Below are positions 1-10,848 of a stretch of DNA of 64,000 nt, one piece after another. Source of the DNA: Talaromyces rugulosus (Eukaryota; Ascomycota; Eurotiomycetes; Eurotiales; Trichocomaceae); the NCBI RefSeq assembly GCF_013368755.1, contig NC_049562.1, forward strand, positions 248,001-312,000, given 5' to 3'. Each line of letters begins with the position of its first letter. The stretch's first letter is position 1. The notes under the pieces are model-generated. The model was not told the DNA's origin. It searched no databases and was given only the letters and a program-made list of their open reading frames with translations. The translations under genes and the position numbers were made by a program.

Positions 1-878
1 CAGCTTGCTCTTTGTTTTGATCCAAGATAAAGCAAGCCGGGGTGTCGTCCACCCTTTTTCCTTTGCTAGCTTCTCGACTTCTTCAATCAATAATCTATTT
101 TTTTGCGAAGGCATCTGGCTGCCACCGCGGAAACATACGATGGTGATCATTCTCTGGCAAATCGTCCAACCTCTTGATCTTACCGGTCAACATGCCAGCT
201 CCCAAGGGAGTATGCGCTTCCAGAACAATGTCATGCTCTGCACAAACCTCTACCACCCCATTCTGGAAGACATCAGTGGCCCACAGACTGATTTCCGCTT
301 CGACCATGTCAATCTTGGTCACCGCAACAGCTCGCCGGATCGTGTCGGGGCCAACCTCTGTCAGTTGAATACCACCGATTAAGCCCTCCTCTCTGAATTG
401 TGCTAGTGCCCTCACACTCTCCTCGACTGGGATGGCCGGGTCAATCCGTGCGCAGCCAAGAATGTCGATATTCTTCTTTCCGTCTAGGATACGGAGGGCA
501 TTATCGAGAAAGCCCCGCAGCCCCGCAGCTGAACAGTCCATTTTCACCGGGGCTAAATTAAGAAGACCGGTTTTGATGCAAAGAACGACCTTGTCGGCAT
601 CTTCGGGGTTGGCAGTGAAATAGCGGTTCATCAAGTGCAGCGAGTTATTCTCAGGGGTGCCGTAGAAGTCGGCAGCGTTCCAAACATTGACTCCAGCAGC
701 CAAGGCGGCTTTGAGCACTTTGAAGATTTCCTCCTGCGGCAGACTTTCGCCGGTGCGCAGGGTGAAGCCTTTGAGGATTGAAGTGTTAGCTGTGGATGTG
801 AGCCATAAAGGTTTGTGGGCACGTACGCATCAGGCCGAGCCCATTCAAAGTAATTTCTTTTCCTGCAAGAACTGGCAT
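1..878 (-). pseudogene. aldo-keto reductase, pyridoxal-reductase type; partial and frameshifted
   Basis: This looks like an NADPH-dependent aldo-keto reductase of the Plr1/pyridoxal reductase type. Exon 1 starts at the ATG at 878 (MPVLAGKEITLNGLGLM) and an intron of about 60-70 nt with a GTACGT donor joins it to a long exon. The AKR Asp and Tyr lie in NAADFYGTPEN and the Lys in LCIKTG. The usual His block is CARIDP, as in the pyridoxal-reductase branch. The frame breaks at a run of seven T (98-104 on the plus strand): one frame stops at 95-97, while the next frame continues with EEVEKLAKEKGWTTPRLALS, the expected C-terminal helix, and leaves the window at base 1. One extra base explains this, either a sequencing error or a real lesion. 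A TATAAATAG element lies about 130 nt upstream. The family call is firm; intactness is unknown. Confidence 0.75.
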
Positions 879-2180
879 TTTGAAAAGTCTCGATTTGTAT
901 CTTCTTATCCGAAAAAATAATTCGATAAAGCGTGAAAGTATCAATTGATCTTGTTCCTTGCTCCGTCTGTGATGACTTGTGGCAGTAATGTGGTATCAAT
1001 TCGGGTCTATTTATATTCCTTATAAAACCTTTGAGTACCCATTTTCCGGACTTTAGAACCCGATTCCCCCGTGCCATTCCATTCTCGCTCATGGTCCCGT
1101 AAAATCTGCTCCAGTATGGCGAGTCGACCAGGTGGTTACTCGTTTGGGTTTAGCGCACGTGCATATGTAACTATATTCTGAGACTTTCGGTGCAAAATAA
1201 TTGGCTAGGTACAAGAGTAGCGCTCTTCTAGAATGTATTTCTCCTCACTTACTCAAGGGGCAATTTCTGCGGGTAATCGGCGCGTCAAATATGCTAAATA
1301 AAACAGCAGGATGTTTCTACCTGTCCCAGCCGCGGAACACTGTATCGGGAAGGCTCGGATAGGCTTTCCTCGATTTCTAGTGTAGGGTGTACCAATGATA
1401 GTTAAAGAAATTTGAAAGGAATGCGTTGGAACTTCCACATGGATATTTTATTTTTGAGGCTCCTAATGATATTGGTGTTGTGCTAAAAATCATTTTAACA
1501 TTAAAGTTGAATCGTGGTGCGTTTTCCCCTCGGACTTCTCCGAGTCTGTTTAAAACATGTTAATTGATATTAATGGGATATATACTACTACATATTGTAG
1601 TATTCGATGTTGTTAACAGAAGGAGATACATAGAACACCCCACACGTGGATCCATGTCAACTGGCACATATATTGGCTCAATGTTGTATTTCTCCAGTGT
1701 TTTCACAACTTGAATATTCAATGTTGAATATATCAGTCGAAAAACCCCCAATGACAATTTTTCCTAATAAGAAACTAATTTCAGTAGTATTGAGTGCACC
1801 ATCTCTCATGTTTCTTTTTAAGACTCAAATTGACGCCATCATAGGGCGTGTAGCACTCGGTCAGCATCCAATAAAGCTTCTCACATTGTTCCGTCGGGCT
1901 CCGTATGTGGAAAGTGGATCTGCGAAAAGAGAAACTTACAGAAACCCCACCACAACAACATGTGGATATTTGTCGTGAACAAAAAAGAAACATTGGTTTT
2001 TCCGTGATGGCATAATTCCTTTTTGGTGATTTTCGGTTTAGTGAGTCAGAGGTGGAAATATACGCGGTATGACTCATGAGTCATACCTCCAAAGTATTAT
2101 AAATCCTACCATCCCTAGTTTGATCCGATCCTCAACTAAGTCATTTCAACCACCTTCCTTAACAATTGGACAATAGAAAC
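879..2180. other. intergenic, divergent promoter region
   Basis: This lies between the divergent aldo-keto reductase and GNAT genes. No coding potential was recognised. A TATA-like element for the reductase is at 1007-1015 (reverse strand). The bZIP-type palindrome and a TATA element for the GNAT gene are listed separately. Confidence 0.6.
2042..2104 (+). promoter_or_regulatory. triple CpcA/GCN4 (TGASTCA) element plus TATA box
   Basis: A TGAGTCA site at 2042-2048 is followed by a perfect 22-bp palindrome at 2066-2087 that contains TGACTCA and TGAGTCA back to back. An A/T-rich TATTATAAAT element follows at 2095-2104, about 80 nt before the GNAT start codon. TGASTCA is the binding sequence of GCN4/CpcA-type bZIP factors of the amino-acid starvation response, and related AP-1 factors bind similar sites. 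Three sites in 46 bp placed just upstream of a TATA box suggest real control of the downstream gene. Binding itself is not shown. Confidence 0.6.
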
Positions 2181-2913
2181 ATGGTGCCTCGAATTAAAGT
2201 GACAACCGACATTGTCGCGATCTCGGATGTGTTGACGCGCGCATTTAGCAACGCCCCGGTCACATCGTATGTCGTTCGCGAGAAAAACTCGCAATGGACC
2301 GCCCCTAATATTCCGCTGGACATTCTCAAGCCGAAGATGCTTGAGTGGACAACGTACAAATCAAGAATTGGCGGTGAATTAGCTGAGGCTGGGAACTATG
2401 CTGCTGTGGCCATCTGGTTTGTCTCATTCCATTCCAGATCCAAAAGACTACAGAGACTGATCACTTATACGATAGGTTTCCGCCTGGAGTTAATCTTCCA
2501 CCTAGTCCCGATGATGACGAGAGGGTTGTAGAATATAGGAGAGTGAGCGGAGAAATTAAAAAGCAGTTCCTGAAGGGAAGACAGTATTGGTACTTGAACA
2601 TGATTGCGCGACACCCCGAAAGAACAGAACCTGGTATGAACAATCCACCTCGTCCTTGGAGATTGAACCTTTGGCCTAATATTTTCCAATAGGTGTTATT
2701 CGTGCTTTGTTCGATCCGTACATTGAGCGTGCCAGGCAAGACGGCGTCCCTCTTTGGCTCGAAGCCATTAGTGACCACAGCAGGCAGGTATATGAACATT
2801 TCGGCTTCAAGACGGTCGCTGAGTTTCGAACGGGTCTTGGCAAGGCAACTCCTGAGGGCGACTTACAAGAAGGTGGCGAAGGGATTCGTCTTTGGGCCAT
2901 GATCTTGGAGTAG
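2181..2913 (+). CDS. GNAT-family N-acetyltransferase
   Basis: Exons 2181-2416, 2476-2633 and 2693-2913, with two 59-nt introns, join to about 204 residues. The N-terminal part (RIKVTTDIVAISDVLTRAFSNAP) and the middle (YAAVAIWFPPGVNLPP, then QYWYLNMIARHPE) follow fungal GNAT acetyltransferases that use acetyl-CoA. The C-terminal YEHFGFKTVAEF is the usual last beta-alpha unit. The acetyl-CoA loop, normally Q/R-x-x-G-x-G/A, reads ERTEPGVIRAL and lacks the final Gly/Ala, so cofactor binding may be altered. The substrate cannot be told. The ATG at 2181 is the first in frame. The gene lies downstream of CpcA-like sites, which would fit a link to amino-acid metabolism. Confidence 0.8.
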
Positions 2914-3045
2914 CATCCTCGCTTTCCCAGGTATTCAGTTCTATGGAAATAAGAAAGCCTAATTTATGTCAGCAATATCTCTCTGCGAAGTACGTTAATA
3001 TATGGATGATATTTAAAGACTTTGCGTGTATTTAATTGCTAAATT

Positions 3046-4881
3046 TCAGACACTTGAAGTAATTCCGGGGTATTGCTTCGGTGTGAGTATTCCTAACGCC
3101 GCAGCCAACACAAATCCACCAACTTTTCCAAATCCTTTCAATACTTCCTGACACCATAGAAACTTCTCTGCATCTCCGCTGGCGTCGAAGAACTGCTGCG
3201 CTGCCCAGAGAGGGACCATTGCTATTTGAAAACCATACCCTTCTCTGAGACTGGCGATGGACTGGCATATTTTCGTAGCATAATACCCACCCATCTTTTC
3301 CGCATCTTCCATATCCTCATTGTGTACTCTTTTGTGATTTTTAGACACAAACTTGGCATTTATTGACGCTCTGTGGTTCTCTCTGATTCCATATAACTTC
3401 GTCGTCGCTGTGTGAATGATTACCTGGGAAAACCAGTATAAAAGCATGATCTGCGCGATATACGTGTCCTTGAATGTGACAACCTGCGGAAATACAGCAT
3501 GAAGTTCGGGGTTCTCTTCAAGATACGGGTGGTTGTTTGGCTCAAGGGGCCCGATTTTGAACAGACCTGCAGACTCCTGGGCATCGAACTCGGAATACCA
3601 GTTGGTCAAGCGATGGTGGATAGCGAGCCAGCAGCCAAGCAGATCATCAACCGAAAATAGCTCCACGTTGTTCATCCCACGTGACTCGTTGACTGCGGCA
3701 GTCATATTGTCGGACCTTTCGAGGAGCCCTGGAATAAACACTAAGAGATCGAGAAGATGATCGTGGGGAGTTTCCGACAAACCCTGCCATTCTGGCTGGG
3801 CAAGAAACAGAGCTTTCCTGGTTCCATACGCATCCCATACCTAGACCGTGAGTCAACCACCTGTGACTGGAGAACAATTACGAGAATCCACAACATACCG
3901 CAGTAATCCGTATCCTGCTATACAAGCTCAGATTGAGGGGGAGTTCTTGTGACGGCGGGCCGCGAAGCTGTAGAAGCCTACAAGCACCTTTGACATGAAA
4001 CATCCACCCTTGCAAGCCTCTATAGGTGCAATGGAATAGCTATGTTTATGGACATAATTCGTTGGAGTTAGTAAGAGCTCTTCTCCAATCAGATCGTGGC
4101 GCTCGGAAACATTGCAGAACACCACGTGGCAGGGTTAATAAATGAAAAGTCGCCGAATAAAAAAGATATGAAGTAAGAGGCGTACGTACCTCATACATGG
4201 CCATGATCATAGTGGTAGCCAAAACGCCCTCATTGGCCGACTTGATCGATTCCAATGGCAAGGACCCCATTTTCCGGAGCACCGAGCTATAGAATCGCTG
4301 ACTCTCCTGCAGATGAGTCTTGTCGTGATGCAGGTCGCCGATATATGCCAGGCAGAGTGCGGTCAGTGCAGTATCTAGAATTTCCCATCGACCAAGTAGA
4401 TTGGGCAGGTCCTTGATCCATGCCGATGGCGTTTCGAACGTGCGGTAGCTAGTCATTGAGGCTGGCATATACCTCTCTAGGAAATACGATAGAACCTGCG
4501 TGCGATTCTCGGGTGCCATGTTGATCTTCTCCGTGAGAGACTTAAGTTGTAACTTTTCTTGCGCTCTTTTCGGTTTCTCCTCAATTGGGGTGTGATTATT
4601 GTTGCTATTACGAACCCGTTTCAATGTGATTTTGTTTGATTGCCCGTTTCTGGGTGTAGGGACTACATGAACAAACGGCTCAACGGGATAGCCATCGCAT
4701 TTAAAACCAGCTTTGACGCATCGCTCACACGTTGGCTTTCCTCTGTCACACTTTGAATCATCAGCCTCCTTCAAAAATAAGTTCTCTATGAACGCTGGGC
4801 GCCCACTTTGATCTTTCGCTGCTGGCATGTCAGACACGGGCGACCAAGAAGTGCTCTTTTCCCAACAGAGATATTAGGCAT
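3046..4881 (-). CDS. Zn(II)2Cys6 fungal transcription factor
   Basis: Exons 4881-4807, 4750-4186, 4017-3899 and 3840-3046 join to about 517 residues. The first intron sits inside the zinc cluster. Once joined, the cluster is complete: C16-x2-C19-x6-C26-x6-C33-x2-C36-x6-C43, with RPCLTCQQRKIKCDRGKPTC. The later part is the fungal-specific regulatory region (LDTALTALCLAYIGDLHHDK, then GWMFHVKGACRLLQLRGP), as in transcription factors with a DUF3468-like middle domain. The end of exon 2 is uncertain: the strong GTACGT donor would break the frame, and the next GTACGC four bases on keeps it. This is a nuclear DNA-binding regulator whose targets are unknown. It is 8 kb from the hydrolase/PAL/prenyltransferase block and could control it, but nothing in the sequence proves that. 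Confidence 0.85.
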
Positions 4882-6451
4882 TTCTTTAGTGTCTCTGGAG
4901 TCTGCGATCAGGGCGCAGAGGAACGATTCGAAATAGCCATTCTCCACTTGCGCACGAACACATGGGGTTCGGGAATGAGTTTATACGAGTTACGGTCGAT
5001 GGTCTAGACAACGACCAGGGCGATAATAATGACGCAGGATTATAGCTTTCGACCCTGTGCTATACAGCAACCCTGCACATTAGGCGGTGTTGACGTTGCT
5101 GGTGCTCCTTGGTGCAACGCACCTCTATCCCAATCTGGAAAATCTTTCCGAACGAGCCAGTCGGATCAAATTGACGCTCATGCAGGCTAGTTGGCCACCG
5201 AGCTGCATACCCCAACAGTCAGAGGAAAAGGAAATTTGGGTAAATAAGAAACGGGAACTAGACTGTATGTGCATAAATGTGAACTCTACATGCATCAAAC
5301 CAAAAACGAAACTCTGAAGGCCGAGGTCGCCGATTGGGAGGCGTCTCGCATGCAGCAGGCTTTCACGATGCTTCTTAGTTTTGTCTTTGCGACTCATATA
5401 GGTGGCGTAATCACTTGTCCAGTTGTTTGATTCAAGTCGAGTTGAGTCGCTCCTGTTAACTCGGGGCACCGACGTTATCAAATCTGCAGCGATCCGCTTT
5501 AGGACATAAATACAATGACACGCTCAGTCATTGACAAAGCTTGTATCAAAAGCGGCCGCAGGTCTTTCTTTACCTTTCCTCTGAGGAGGGACTTTTGATG
5601 GTTTGAATGGGTTTATGCGTTTAGGTTGGTTGTATATGTACGAAACATTTTACTCGTATTCACTATACAGAGAGAAACTAAACATAACCATTTCGTCACT
5701 ACTGCAGCTAATCATGGCTCAAAAAGCTTGTTTAACCTAATTAATTGATCAGCGCCACTGGCAATACTCTTAGGCATATGCCTTGCCATAGACCTGAGGT
5801 TTTCAAGCCTCGATTTTTCACAGTATCCCACGAGGAATATACAACCACCAGACCACTACGATAGAAGGAGCCGAACATGACGCGCGCGCCGTTATAGACT
5901 ATCTGTTTATCTGCCAACCGCCAGTTTATTCTCCCAAGGAGACAAGTCAGTCACCTTCAATTATTATGTATGATTGGTGGATTAACGAAATACGTGAGCT
6001 GATATTCCACCAATAACCCTAAAAACTAATCGGATACATACAAATCCTGCGTAGCAAGAAACTTTGTTCTCTGGTCCCATCATGTTAGGGCTCTGTCCAC
6101 CCCGCGGGGAGACTCCGGGCGCCGCGTGGGGGGAGCGTTTAAGAGGACTTAGTGTGGGGGACCAGCTGCTTCGATCGACATCGCAATCGTATGCAAAATG
6201 TCCCAAAATGTCTTCATCCAGCTTGTCGGGTTTCTCTCCGGTTAGCCGGTTCGTCCCACCAGGCATTGTAATCGTCTCGAGGCGACAGAAGACGTTTTAT
6301 GGAGCATGGGCGAGTCAGCTCGTTTACCTATCACGATGCTATCAGTAATATATGACCCCATGGGGCACCCATACCATCTCTCTAGGAACCGTTGAGCGAC
6401 TAGACTCTGTGCAATTCGAGATTTAGGAGCTGTCTGAGAAAGGAAACCACC
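4882..6451. other. intergenic, divergent promoter region
   Basis: This is about 1.6 kb between the Zn2Cys6 regulator and the sugar transporter, which are transcribed away from each other. No gene was recognised; short open frames have no domain or codon signal. CreA-like sites near 6100-6159 are listed separately. Confidence 0.6.
6100..6159. promoter_or_regulatory. cluster of CreA-like (SYGGRG) sites
   Basis: Four matches to the CreA carbon-repressor consensus SYGGRG lie within 60 bp: CCCCGC/GCGGGG overlapping at 6100-6109 on both strands, GTGGGG at 6126-6131 and GTGGGG at 6154-6159. They lie about 300-350 nt upstream of the sugar transporter start. Paired CreA sites are the usual functional arrangement in Aspergillus promoters. 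Carbon catabolite repression of the transporter is an inference. Confidence 0.5.
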
Positions 6452-8309
6452 ATGCCATACTTGGGTCTCAAGGGAAATGGCCTGCTGACGGGTATCACCC
6501 TTTCTTCAGGAATGGGATTTGTTTTGTTCGGTGAGACCGCTCTCTCTCACCACCCATACAAAAAAAGGATTTTTTATTGCTTGAAACTAACATATGACTA
6601 CTAGGATACGATGACGGAGTTATTGGCGGCCTTCTCACAGCACCTACCTTCGAGGCGGTATTTAACCTCAGCAGCAATATGCAAGGGACCGTCACGTCGC
6701 TGTTCATCATCGGTGCTCTTGTCGGCTGTCTCTTCACTGGCGTCAGTAATGGTAGATGGGGTCGGTTGACCATCACCCATATCGGCTCGGTTATATTGAG
6801 TATTGGAGCGACATTGCAGGCAGCCAGTTTCGGGGTGCCTCAGTTGATAGTTGGCAGAGTGGTGGCTGGTGTTGGGCTCGGCTTGGTAACCAGCAATGTC
6901 ATTGTGTGGCAATCAGAAAGTGCACCAAGACAAGTACGAGGCATGATGGTGGCAAGTGCGCTGAGTCTGTTGATTGTCGGACAGGTAAACGTTTCTCTCC
7001 TCTGCCATGAAAACGGGGTAACATAACTAATGATGGCAAAGCTACTTGCTTACTGGATTGACTATGCAATGTCAGGGTATACTTCTAGTGTGGGATGGCG
7101 CTTTCCACTCGCTTTCCAGGCCTTTATTGCCATCTTGACCAGTGTCATGTTGTTTTTTATGCCTGAATGTATGTTTCCGTCCTTACTTTCGTTTTCCGAC
7201 CTCTGTGAATGACATTTCTATAAGCTCCTCGTTGGTTATTTCAACAAGACCGCACGGAAGAAGCGACTGAAATCCTGCGACTCCTTCAGACGCATAAAGG
7301 TGTCGTTGATGAGCATGCACTCGCTAGTACAATAGCCGACATTGTTGAAGCGCTTGAGGTAGAGAAGAAACAGGCCGGATGGAAAGAGCTCCTCACAGAA
7401 GATGCTGTTGGATCTCGTCGGCGAGTCCTCTTGGCCTGTCTACTGAATGCTTGTCAGGCCTGGAGTGGCAGCACCCCAATCAGTTACTACACTACGGTCA
7501 TGTACGTTAGGCTTGTCATCGCCCCCTCTCTGTGTTACTGTGTTTACTAATAGGAATCTTTTTTTCTTGTGTGTAGCTTCGAAAATTCAGTCGGTCTTCC
7601 CCACCAGCTTGCGCTTCTCATGTCCGGGTTCCTGCAGATTTGGTTCTTAGTGGCCTCTTTTGGGACCTGGTACGGAATCGAGAAGTTTGGGCGCCGAAAA
7701 TCTTTCATGTTCTCTGCAACATCAATGGCAATCGTCATGGCCATTTTAGCAGCCTCTCTCGCGGTCAACACTCACGCAGGCGGTATTGTAGCAGCCATAA
7801 TGGTGTTTCTGTATCAGAGCTTTTATACGTGGGGATTCATGGGCGGCCTTTGGGTAAGTAACTACTTTTTTTCTTTCTCTTTGTTTTCCTTTCGATGCTT
7901 TGGGAATTGGACTAATTCCTTCAAATAGTGCTATGGACCAGAAATCCTTCCTCTCGCTCACCGCACGAAAGGCTCCGGCCTCGCAACAGCCTGTCTGTGG
8001 CTTTCCACCTTTGTCGTCGTCGAGTTTGTTCCATCTGCCCTGGACACCATCGGTTGGAAAACCTATATTATTTTTGCCGTTTTCAACCTTGCTTTTGTGC
8101 CGATGGTCTATTTCCTCTTTCCCGAGACGGCAGGTTTCACGCTAGAGGCCGTAGATCTGGCTTTTATGGACAAGGAGAAGGGACCCGTGAAAAGAGCAGA
8201 CGAGCTGTGGCAGGTTATTAAGAGAGGCGGAGATATCGGATTGAGAGAAGAAGTGGCGCAGGAAAAGAAAAATCAAATGTTGGATGTAGAGATGGTGGAG
8301 AATGTTTGA
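6452..8309 (+). CDS. MFS sugar transporter (hexose/lactose permease type)
   Basis: Exons 6452-6530, 6605-6984, 7042-7168, 7225-7501, 7577-7853 and 7929-8309 join to about 506 residues, the usual length for the fungal sugar porter family (12 transmembrane helices, plasma membrane). Family signatures are visible in order: FGYDDGVIGGLL in helix 1, IVGRVVAGVGLG before helix 4, PESPRWLF across intron 3 before the central loop, GIEKFGRRKS after helix 8, and PETAGFTLEAVD after helix 12. The start ATG has an ACCACC context. Proton-coupled uptake of a mono- or disaccharide is the family function; the actual sugar cannot be read from sequence. CreA-like sites lie upstream. The gene converges on the neighbouring aldo-keto reductase. 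Confidence 0.9.
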
Positions 8310-8514
8310 TTTTCCTCGATTGGTATTCTATCCTTGAAGGCATGTACTATTTAAGGCTAGTTGGATAAATCTGTCGGACGAGTTTGATTTGAAATGACTC
8401 GCATCAATCAGGTTTACGTAGCATAATAGAAATTGCTCCAAAAAAGGTAAGCCCCAGAGATTCTATGCTAATTCTCAAAGGATAGCCTCCCTATACTAGG
8501 TTTTCTTTCAGTCC

Positions 8515-9644
8515 TCACAAAGCCGGTGTTTCACCAAATTCATACACGTCAGGAAATCTTGGAGACTGTCAGCAGGGTACAAGAAAAAAAGACGGACAAG
8601 CACTTACCCGTCGGGGTATCGTCCTCCATCTAGTTTGGTAGCATTGACAATTTTAGTAATCAAGTTCTTCTCCTCCAAGCTCAGTTCAACGTTTAAAGAT
8701 GCAAAGTTCTCGTCCAAGTACTTGATGCTCCGTGTTCCCGGGATAGCAAAGACATTTTCGCCACGGCTCAGCACCCAGGCAATAGCGACTTGGGCAGATG
8801 AAATTCCCTTTTTTGCTGCAATCGATTCAATTGTTTCAATTACTTCCAACATCTTAGGGAAGTTTTCCTTGGAGTACCGTGGCAAAAGAAGCAGAAAGGG
8901 ATCCTTGATATCCTCGTGAGACTTGTATCTCCCAGTCAAAAGACCACGACCAATAGGACTATAGGCAACAATCGCAATACCAAGTTCGCGTGCCGTCTCA
9001 AAGAGATTGATCTGAGGCTCTTCAATGTCCACTGCAAAGGGACTGTACTCCAGTTGGATTGCGGCTATTGGGTGCACGGCGTGAGCACGTCGAAGAGTCG
9101 CCGCCGATACCTCACTCAGGCCGAGGTGGCGGATTTTTCCCTGGCTTTGATATGGGTTAGTAAAATATAGCGCGCAGTAAACAAAGGTATATGAAGCCTA
9201 CTTCTTCAATTCAACCATCGCCTCCACTGTCTTCTCGATAGGGGTCTTTCCGTCCACGCGATGGCAATAGTACAAATCAATATAATCTGTTTCCAACCGT
9301 TTGAGGCTCTTCTCACAGGCCTCTTTCACGTATTCTGGGTCGGAACGCATGATTTGGGTGTATGTTTCGGGGTCGAATTGAATACCAAACTTAGTGGCGA
9401 GGAAGATTTCCTTGCGCTTTTCAGGGTTGCCTTTGTTCCACAAGCCCACAGCATCTTCGGAGTCCATGTATACATCAGCAGTATCCCAGAATCTCTCGCC
9501 AATGGCATGAGCATGGTCAAGTAACGCAGTGCGCTCTGTGTCGCTTGGGGCACTACCATACGTGCCGCCAATGCTCATCAGGCCAAAGCCCAAGGCTGGG
9601 ACTGCTGGACCATTTGTGCCGAGCGTACGTGTTGGAATAGCCAT
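8515..9644 (-). CDS. aldo-keto reductase (YakC/AKR13-like)
   Basis: Exons 9644-9202, 9144-8608 and 8557-8515 join to about 340 residues, normal for the family. The last 43-nt exon is easily missed: the long frame seems to end in RYPDG, but a GTAAGT donor there joins to [14 protein letters not shown], the expected C-terminus. The catalytic tetrad is visible: Asp in [13 protein letters not shown], with Tyr in the same motif, Lys in LATKFG and His in LYYCHRVD. The NADPH-binding end includes [18 protein letters not shown]. This enzyme reduces aldehydes or ketones with NADPH in the cytosol; the substrate is unknown. A TATATAAAG-like element (reverse strand, near 9758-9766) lies about 115 nt upstream. 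It is not a close copy of the first aldo-keto reductase in this window. Confidence 0.9.
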
Positions 9645-10848
9645 TTTTTCAAGTTGAAGAGTAGCCCTTGTTCAAAAATAAATTTGAATATCAAGTCAAG
9701 GTGAGTTGATAGAAACTAATGTGATCAATTGAGGGTAGGTTGCGGGATTTCACGTCCTTTATATACACCTGCTCGACCCAACCCACTAAAAATCAAGGAA
9801 CTGTGTCGAATACAGTAGATGTCTATTATCCCCGAAATGGCCATCGGCGAGAGAGCTGAACAAGGGCTTCTGGTGTAGATCGCAAGAACAAACCCCACAC
9901 AATGTATTTAAGCCAATAGAGGATCGATATTTGCGAACGGGCCAATCACAAGCTCACAATTCCGACAGTGGAATCGGTGTTGGATGCGAAGATAGCACGA
10001 TCTTGGCACGGCTTAACCATAACACGGAGCTGATACAAATTAGAAAAAAAACTATCTCAAATTAGACTAATCTAGGAATGTAAAATTCTAATTTATATAA
10101 CAATTAGATTTGTTTATATAAATATTTTCTTGGTAATTTAATCTAATTAATAAAACATTCAAGCTTTATAGATTGAAAAGTTATAATATATATATATCAA
10201 TAGCAATTTGTTGACGGAAAGAACACTTGACATTGAAATTTTTAAATACATCTACCTGTTGTAGAGACACCGTAAAAAAAGTTTAGAATCAAAAAGTTAC
10301 ATACTCAGTAGTAGCCGACTATATGTTTAAGGTGATAAACTACTGTTATATGGATTCTAATATGTTTTTTTAGGCGGAATGTCGATTACGACTCTACGAG
10401 CAAGACCTCTAACCAAAAGTCAGGATAATTCCGGAATCGCTGTAAGGTTCTGGCTCTATAAATGTAACTGGCTGAGATCTCAATCAGATAATGAATTGAA
10501 ACATCGAAACTTGGGCTAAACTCTTTTTCTAAATTTCGGTTGGATATAGCCTGACAATAGAATGGACCTAAAATTCGAGGATCTAAATTAAAAGCCTATA
10601 GGCAGATATGGAGCTTAAATTCAAGACATTTCCACCAGATAGTCACATAATAATAACTCATCACACATCACTTATCTGTCACTCATCATCATGGTGTTAC
10701 TTATTTTAGTATGGTATAGGCCCTCAGCTGTTGATTCTTATCTTTTTGTATCTTAAGCAGCAAACCCCAAATACTGAAAAGCATTTCCTTGTACAATTCC
10801 TTATCCAACCTAAAGGAAACCGCAGATAATTGCAAATAACCCTTGAAT
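9645..10848. other. AT-rich intergenic region
   Basis: No gene was recognised. A strongly AT-rich block at about 10020-10380, with runs such as ATATATATAT near 10190, stands out against flanks of ordinary composition. It could be a decayed, RIP-mutated repeat, but no open frame or terminal repeat is visible to show that. Confidence 0.5.
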
